Positions 61,640-64,000 of a DNA stretch of 64,000 nt are shown one piece after another (position 1 is the first letter of the stretch; each line of letters begins with the position of its first letter). This DNA comes from an uncultured Porphyromonadaceae bacterium (lineage in GTDB: Bacteria; Bacteroidota; Bacteroidia; Bacteroidales; Muribaculaceae): assembly GCA_947178215.1 (NCBI GenBank), contig CAMWXJ010000009.1:39065-103064 (forward strand). The letters run 5' to 3'. A model generated the notes under the pieces. That model saw nothing but the letters and a program-made list of their open reading frames with translations, did not search any database and was not told the origin of the DNA. A program made the translations under genes and the position numbers.

Positions 61640-61825
61640 ATGAAAAATTATGAGTGAAGTAGAACTGCTCCAGATATAATCGTCAGCGGATGGCTGGACA
61701 ACAACCCGGCTCCCGAACCGGACGTCTACAATGAGGTCTATGAAAACGCATGCGAGGCCAGAGCATCATTCTGGAACATTATCCGAGACCTCTATCTCGT
61801 TATCGACGATGAGGCCCACCCATAG
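61640..61825 (+). pseudogene. Small protein gene interrupted by an in-frame TGA
   Basis: The frame from ATG 61640 reads MKNYE, a TGA at 61655-61657, then SRTAPDIIVSGWLDNN and on through VYNEVYENACEARASFWNII to DDEAHP and TAG, 62 codons in all. The part after the TGA has protein-like composition (acidic, mixed helix pattern) and is preceded by a good -7 box, but no alternative start codon fits. I do not recognise the protein. A nonsense mutation is the simplest reading; a remnant of a longer gene is also possible. Confidence 0.4.
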
Positions 61826-61832
61826 TAATGTT

Positions 61833-63041
61833 TCAGTGACACCGGATAACAAACCGGCAAGAAGGGGTCTCAATGAGCGCCTTCAATATCTGCCGCCTAG
61901 GATTTTGAAGAAATTTTTTTTCAAGTCGATCAAATTCTCTTTCGACCTCAGAATTAAGAATCTGCGCATAAATTTGCGTGGTTTTGATGTCAGAATGACC
62001 CATCATCTTTGACACGGTCTCAATCCTTACACCATTGTTTAAAACCATGACAGCAAAGGTATGGCGTCCCATATGCGATGTCAGCGACTTTTGAAGGCCG
62101 GCAAGAGCAGCTACAGCTTTCAACTGTACATTGTACTGCTGCGATGAAATAATCGGCAGCTTGAAATTATATTTTTTCAGAATGTTGACCGCAGGAGACA
62201 ACAGCACGATATAGAATAACTCCGATGTTTTCTGTCGTATGTCATGAACGACAAATTTCCCATTGCGCTCTACAACCTTGGTGAAGTCAAACTTGGCCAG
62301 TTCGGCGTAGGCAAAACCGGTATAGCACTGAAATAAAAACAGGTCTCGTGCTTTTATAGCACGCTCATTTTTTATTTCAGCTGTCTCAATCTTCTGTACC
62401 TCCTCTGGCGTAAGATAACGACGCACACCGCTTTTTCCGCGTTCTATTTTAATTCCATCGTAAGGGTTGCTTCCTATGATCTCACTCTGGATTGCGTCAT
62501 TGATATAAGTCTTCAAGAATTTATGGTACGAATGGATTGTAGACTGTACATATTGGTGCCCGTGGAGCCAACGATCATATGCCTGTATATTGCCCTTAGT
62601 CAGATCGGTAAAATACACAATCTGATTAAAACGTTTCAGAGATGTCACAAGCTTGTGTTGAGTTCTTTTTGTCGACTCCCTTATATCCTTGCGCTCTTCT
62701 ATGCGACGTTCTACATATTCAATAAAGTTTCTGGATTCCTGACGAGCCTTCAGAAACCTGTCCAGCTTATCAAACTCAAATTCCTCCGAGTTTGTTTCCA
62801 AGGTTTCTATCCACGTCTGGATCTTTTTGCTCTGTTCAAGAAGTTTCTTGTTCAACGCCGTTATCTCAGGATGATTTATCACCATACGTCTGGGAGACCA
62901 TTGGTCAACATACAATTTCACTCCGGTCGAAATCCATTTACGTCGGCCTTCGCTTAGCACCTCCAGTTGGACGAGACCAGTCGTTGTTTTGGTCGCCTTG
63001 TGTTTCCTGTCAAAGACAAATCTTAGAGTAGGGTACTTCAT
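61833..63041 (-). CDS. Bacteroidetes-type tyrosine integrase
   Basis: 402 residues. The N-terminal arm-binding domain (LRFVFDRKHKATKTTTG, RRKWISTGVKLYVDQWSPRR) and SAM-like core (about 105-190) are followed by the catalytic domain: Lys271 in DIRQKTSE, His323-x-x-Arg326 in TSHMGRHTFA, His349 in MMGHSD, Tyr358 in TTQIYAQ. The first catalytic arginine is replaced (TGFAYAEL, around residue 244), as is common in this Bacteroidetes family. It probably belongs to a mobile element or an invertible-DNA switch; no att repeats were identified. Its stop is 7 bases from the end of the broken gene. Confidence 0.88.
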   Translation of the reverse strand: MKYPTLRFVFDRKHKATKTTTGLVQLEVLSEGRRKWISTGVKLYVDQWSPRRMVINHPEITALNKKLLEQSKKIQTWIETLETNSEEFEFDKLDRFLKARQESRNFIEYVERRIEERKDIRESTKRTQHKLVTSLKRFNQIVYFTDLTKGNIQAYDRWLHGHQYVQSTIHSYHKFLKTYINDAIQSEIIGSNPYDGIKIERGKSGVRRYLTPEEVQKIETAEIKNERAIKARDLFLFQCYTGFAYAELAKFDFTKVVERNGKFVVHDIRQKTSELFYIVLLSPAVNILKKYNFKLPIISSQQYNVQLKAVAALAGLQKSLTSHMGRHTFAVMVLNNGVRIETVSKMMGHSDIKTTQIYAQILNSEVEREFDRLEKKFLQNPRRQILKALIETPSCRFVIRCH

Positions 63042-63220
63042 ATGCTATAGTCTTTTTTATAGATAACAATTATCATGGGCTGTTGGTATCATGTGCGGGT
63101 TCAAATTAGTATCTTTTTCTCGGGATAGGCTGGGTAATACTGGGATATTGCGGGGATATTATGGCGCCGACATAAGAGGGCGCATGGTAATAAACCTGTG
63201 TTAGAATAATAAAAAAGATT

Positions 63221-63228
63221 TACCTTTG
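63221..63228 (+). promoter_or_regulatory. -7 box of the ISAon1-like element
   Basis: TACCTTTG followed by C, exact consensus, 17 bases before the ATG at 63246. Such a promoter should lie inside the left end of the insertion sequence; the terminal inverted repeat itself could not be identified from one end. Confidence 0.5.
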
Positions 63229-63245
63229 CAGCAAATTAAACTGCG

Positions 63246-63629
63246 ATGGAAAAGAACCCATATATAGAATTGGCGGAGTGTCTTCTGCCGGAAGAGATGG
63301 TCGAGTATTTTGAGGTTGTCAAAGTAGAAAAGACTTCCGAGACGCTTGACGTGACATTGGAAGAACGTGATAATGGAGTCGTGGGCTACAAGCCCGGAGA
63401 ACTTCGTCCGAATGGTTTCTACGAGGAAAGCATCGTGCGTGACTACCCGGTAAGAGGGCGCAAGATGTCGTTCCACATCAAGCGTCGACGCTGGGTGGAG
63501 ATCGAGACAGGCAAAAGTGTCAGCAGACGTTGGGCTTTAGTAGCCGAAGGTACCCGCTTCTCGAAAGAGTTTGCGGCTTTTTTAAAAGATATGCTTGGAC
63601 AGATACCCGATTACGGGCCGCTCTCTTGA
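63246..63629 (+). CDS. ISAon1-family transposase N-terminal region protein
   Basis: 127 residues starting MEKNPYIELAECLLPEEMVE. It matches the short N-terminal protein that precedes ISAon1-type transposases: a beta-rich start (FEVVKVEKTSETLDVTLEER), then a basic region (VRGRKMSFHIKRRRWVEIET) that could form a zinc-free HTH or DNA-binding segment. The downstream transposase frame overlaps it by 44 bases in the +1 frame. It is part of a mobile element that runs off the window. Confidence 0.85.
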   Translation: MEKNPYIELAECLLPEEMVEYFEVVKVEKTSETLDVTLEERDNGVVGYKPGELRPNGFYEESIVRDYPVRGRKMSFHIKRRRWVEIETGKSVSRRWALVAEGTRFSKEFAAFLKDMLGQIPDYGPLS

Positions 63630-64000
63630 ATGGTTCTTTGATATAGACGGAGATCTGTTTGAACGCCAGTACAAGCGTCATCTGAGCGGCTACTGGCAAT
63701 GGAAGGACTCGACTGAGGGTCTTCACGCGGAGCAATGGCGCGTTTTCCCACAGAATATAGGCCCGCACCTGAGCATCGATGAGACCTCGTTAAGCCGCGG
63801 AGAGCTTTATACCATCGTCACCAACAAGGAAGCTCACGGCAGGAAAAACGCCATCGTGGCAATAGTCCTTGGAACGGACGCCGATACGGTCATACATGCC
63901 TTGCGTCAGATAAAGAGCGTATTACGCAATAAAGTGACAGAGATAACGCTTGACCTGTCGGACAGCATGAACAAGATTTGCCGCATTGCATTCCCGCGGG
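63586..64000 (+). CDS. ISAon1-family (ISL3-like) DDE transposase, 5' part
   Basis: An open frame from 63586 to the window end, in the +1 frame relative to the N-terminal protein: LEWFFDIDGDLFERQYKRHL, WRVFPQNIGPHLSIDETSLS, GELYTIVTNKEAHGRKNAIV, TEITLDLSDSMNKICRIAFP. IDET gives the first catalytic Asp and LDLSDSM the second, in the spacing of ISL3-like DDE enzymes. There is no ATG near the start; TTG at 63595 or frameshifting from the upstream gene is required. The 3' part is outside the window. Confidence 0.82.

Noticed and set aside
61833..63041. The integrase as an inactive protein because its first catalytic arginine is missing
   Set aside because: Replacement at that position is common in this Bacteroidetes integrase family, and the other catalytic residues are intact.
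63570..63590. T-TTT-TTA as a -1 frameshift site in the ISAon1-like element
   Set aside because: The downstream transposase is in the +1 frame, so a -1 slip here would not produce the fusion.
1..64000. CRISPR arrays, tRNA or rRNA genes
   Set aside because: No repeat-spacer pattern and no cloverleaf or rRNA sequence was recognised in the intergenic regions on reading; a tRNA scan would be decisive.

Overview
The window looks like a piece of chromosome from an anaerobic gut Bacteroidales bacterium, most likely of the Muribaculaceae type. The coding DNA is GC-rich. Promoters repeatedly carry the Bacteroidetes -7 box TAnnTTTG, often with a TTG or TTTG element about 20 bases upstream. The gene content also fits: a TonB-dependent receptor, a BlaI/M56-TonB pair, a four-subunit 2-oxoacid:ferredoxin oxidoreductase, FucP-type fucose catabolism, ISAon1-type transposase and Bacteroidetes-style integrase. 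No rRNA, tRNA or CRISPR was seen.

Layout. 1-6543 (minus) is a complete histidine operon, read hisG-hisD-hisC-hisB-hisH-hisA-hisF-hisI(E), the last cut by the window edge. 6873-10729 holds a secreted phosphodiesterase-like enzyme, tsaD, cinA and a YjbR-like gene with a structured leader. 11040-16168 (minus) is a housekeeping operon ftsY-rimO-menF-DUF695-DUF59-lpxH, divergent from typA. 18363-26520 holds a DUF5106 thioredoxin-fold lipoprotein, hrpB, a YitT protein, hpf, xerC, gpmA and a DbpA-like helicase. 26654-29405 is the 2-oxoacid:ferredoxin oxidoreductase operon, followed by a TonB receptor and a DUF362 lipoprotein. 32654-37142 has phoH and an operon of an unknown small protein, a cyclophilin, an M16 peptidase and trmN. 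37236-42502 is the L-fucose operon fucI-fucA-kinase-fucP.

42580-51251 is a FemAB/GNAT-like gene, then a four-gene tripartite ABC efflux operon (ATPase, TolC, HlyD, permease) divergent from a two-component pair whose regulator lacks the usual AAA+ domain. 51420-56013 has purT, a uracil-DNA-glycosylase-like gene, dedA, rpe and argH. 56029-58892 (minus) is a tightly overlapped TraB/GumN - ABC ATPase - ABC permease - GntR unit. 59176-61012 is a BlaI/M56-TonB pair whose promoter is bracketed by ACTAAA/TTTAGT palindromes. 61013-64000 is an accessory region: broken XRE and small-protein genes, an operator-like palindrome, an integrase and the start of an ISAon1-like insertion sequence.

I did not find a convincingly new multi-gene system. 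The strongest leads are regulatory: the BlaI operators, the structured leader at 10729-10853, the REC-Fis regulator without AAA+, three promoters whose -7 box sits 6 to 7 bases from the start codon, and the decayed regulator locus beside the integrase.
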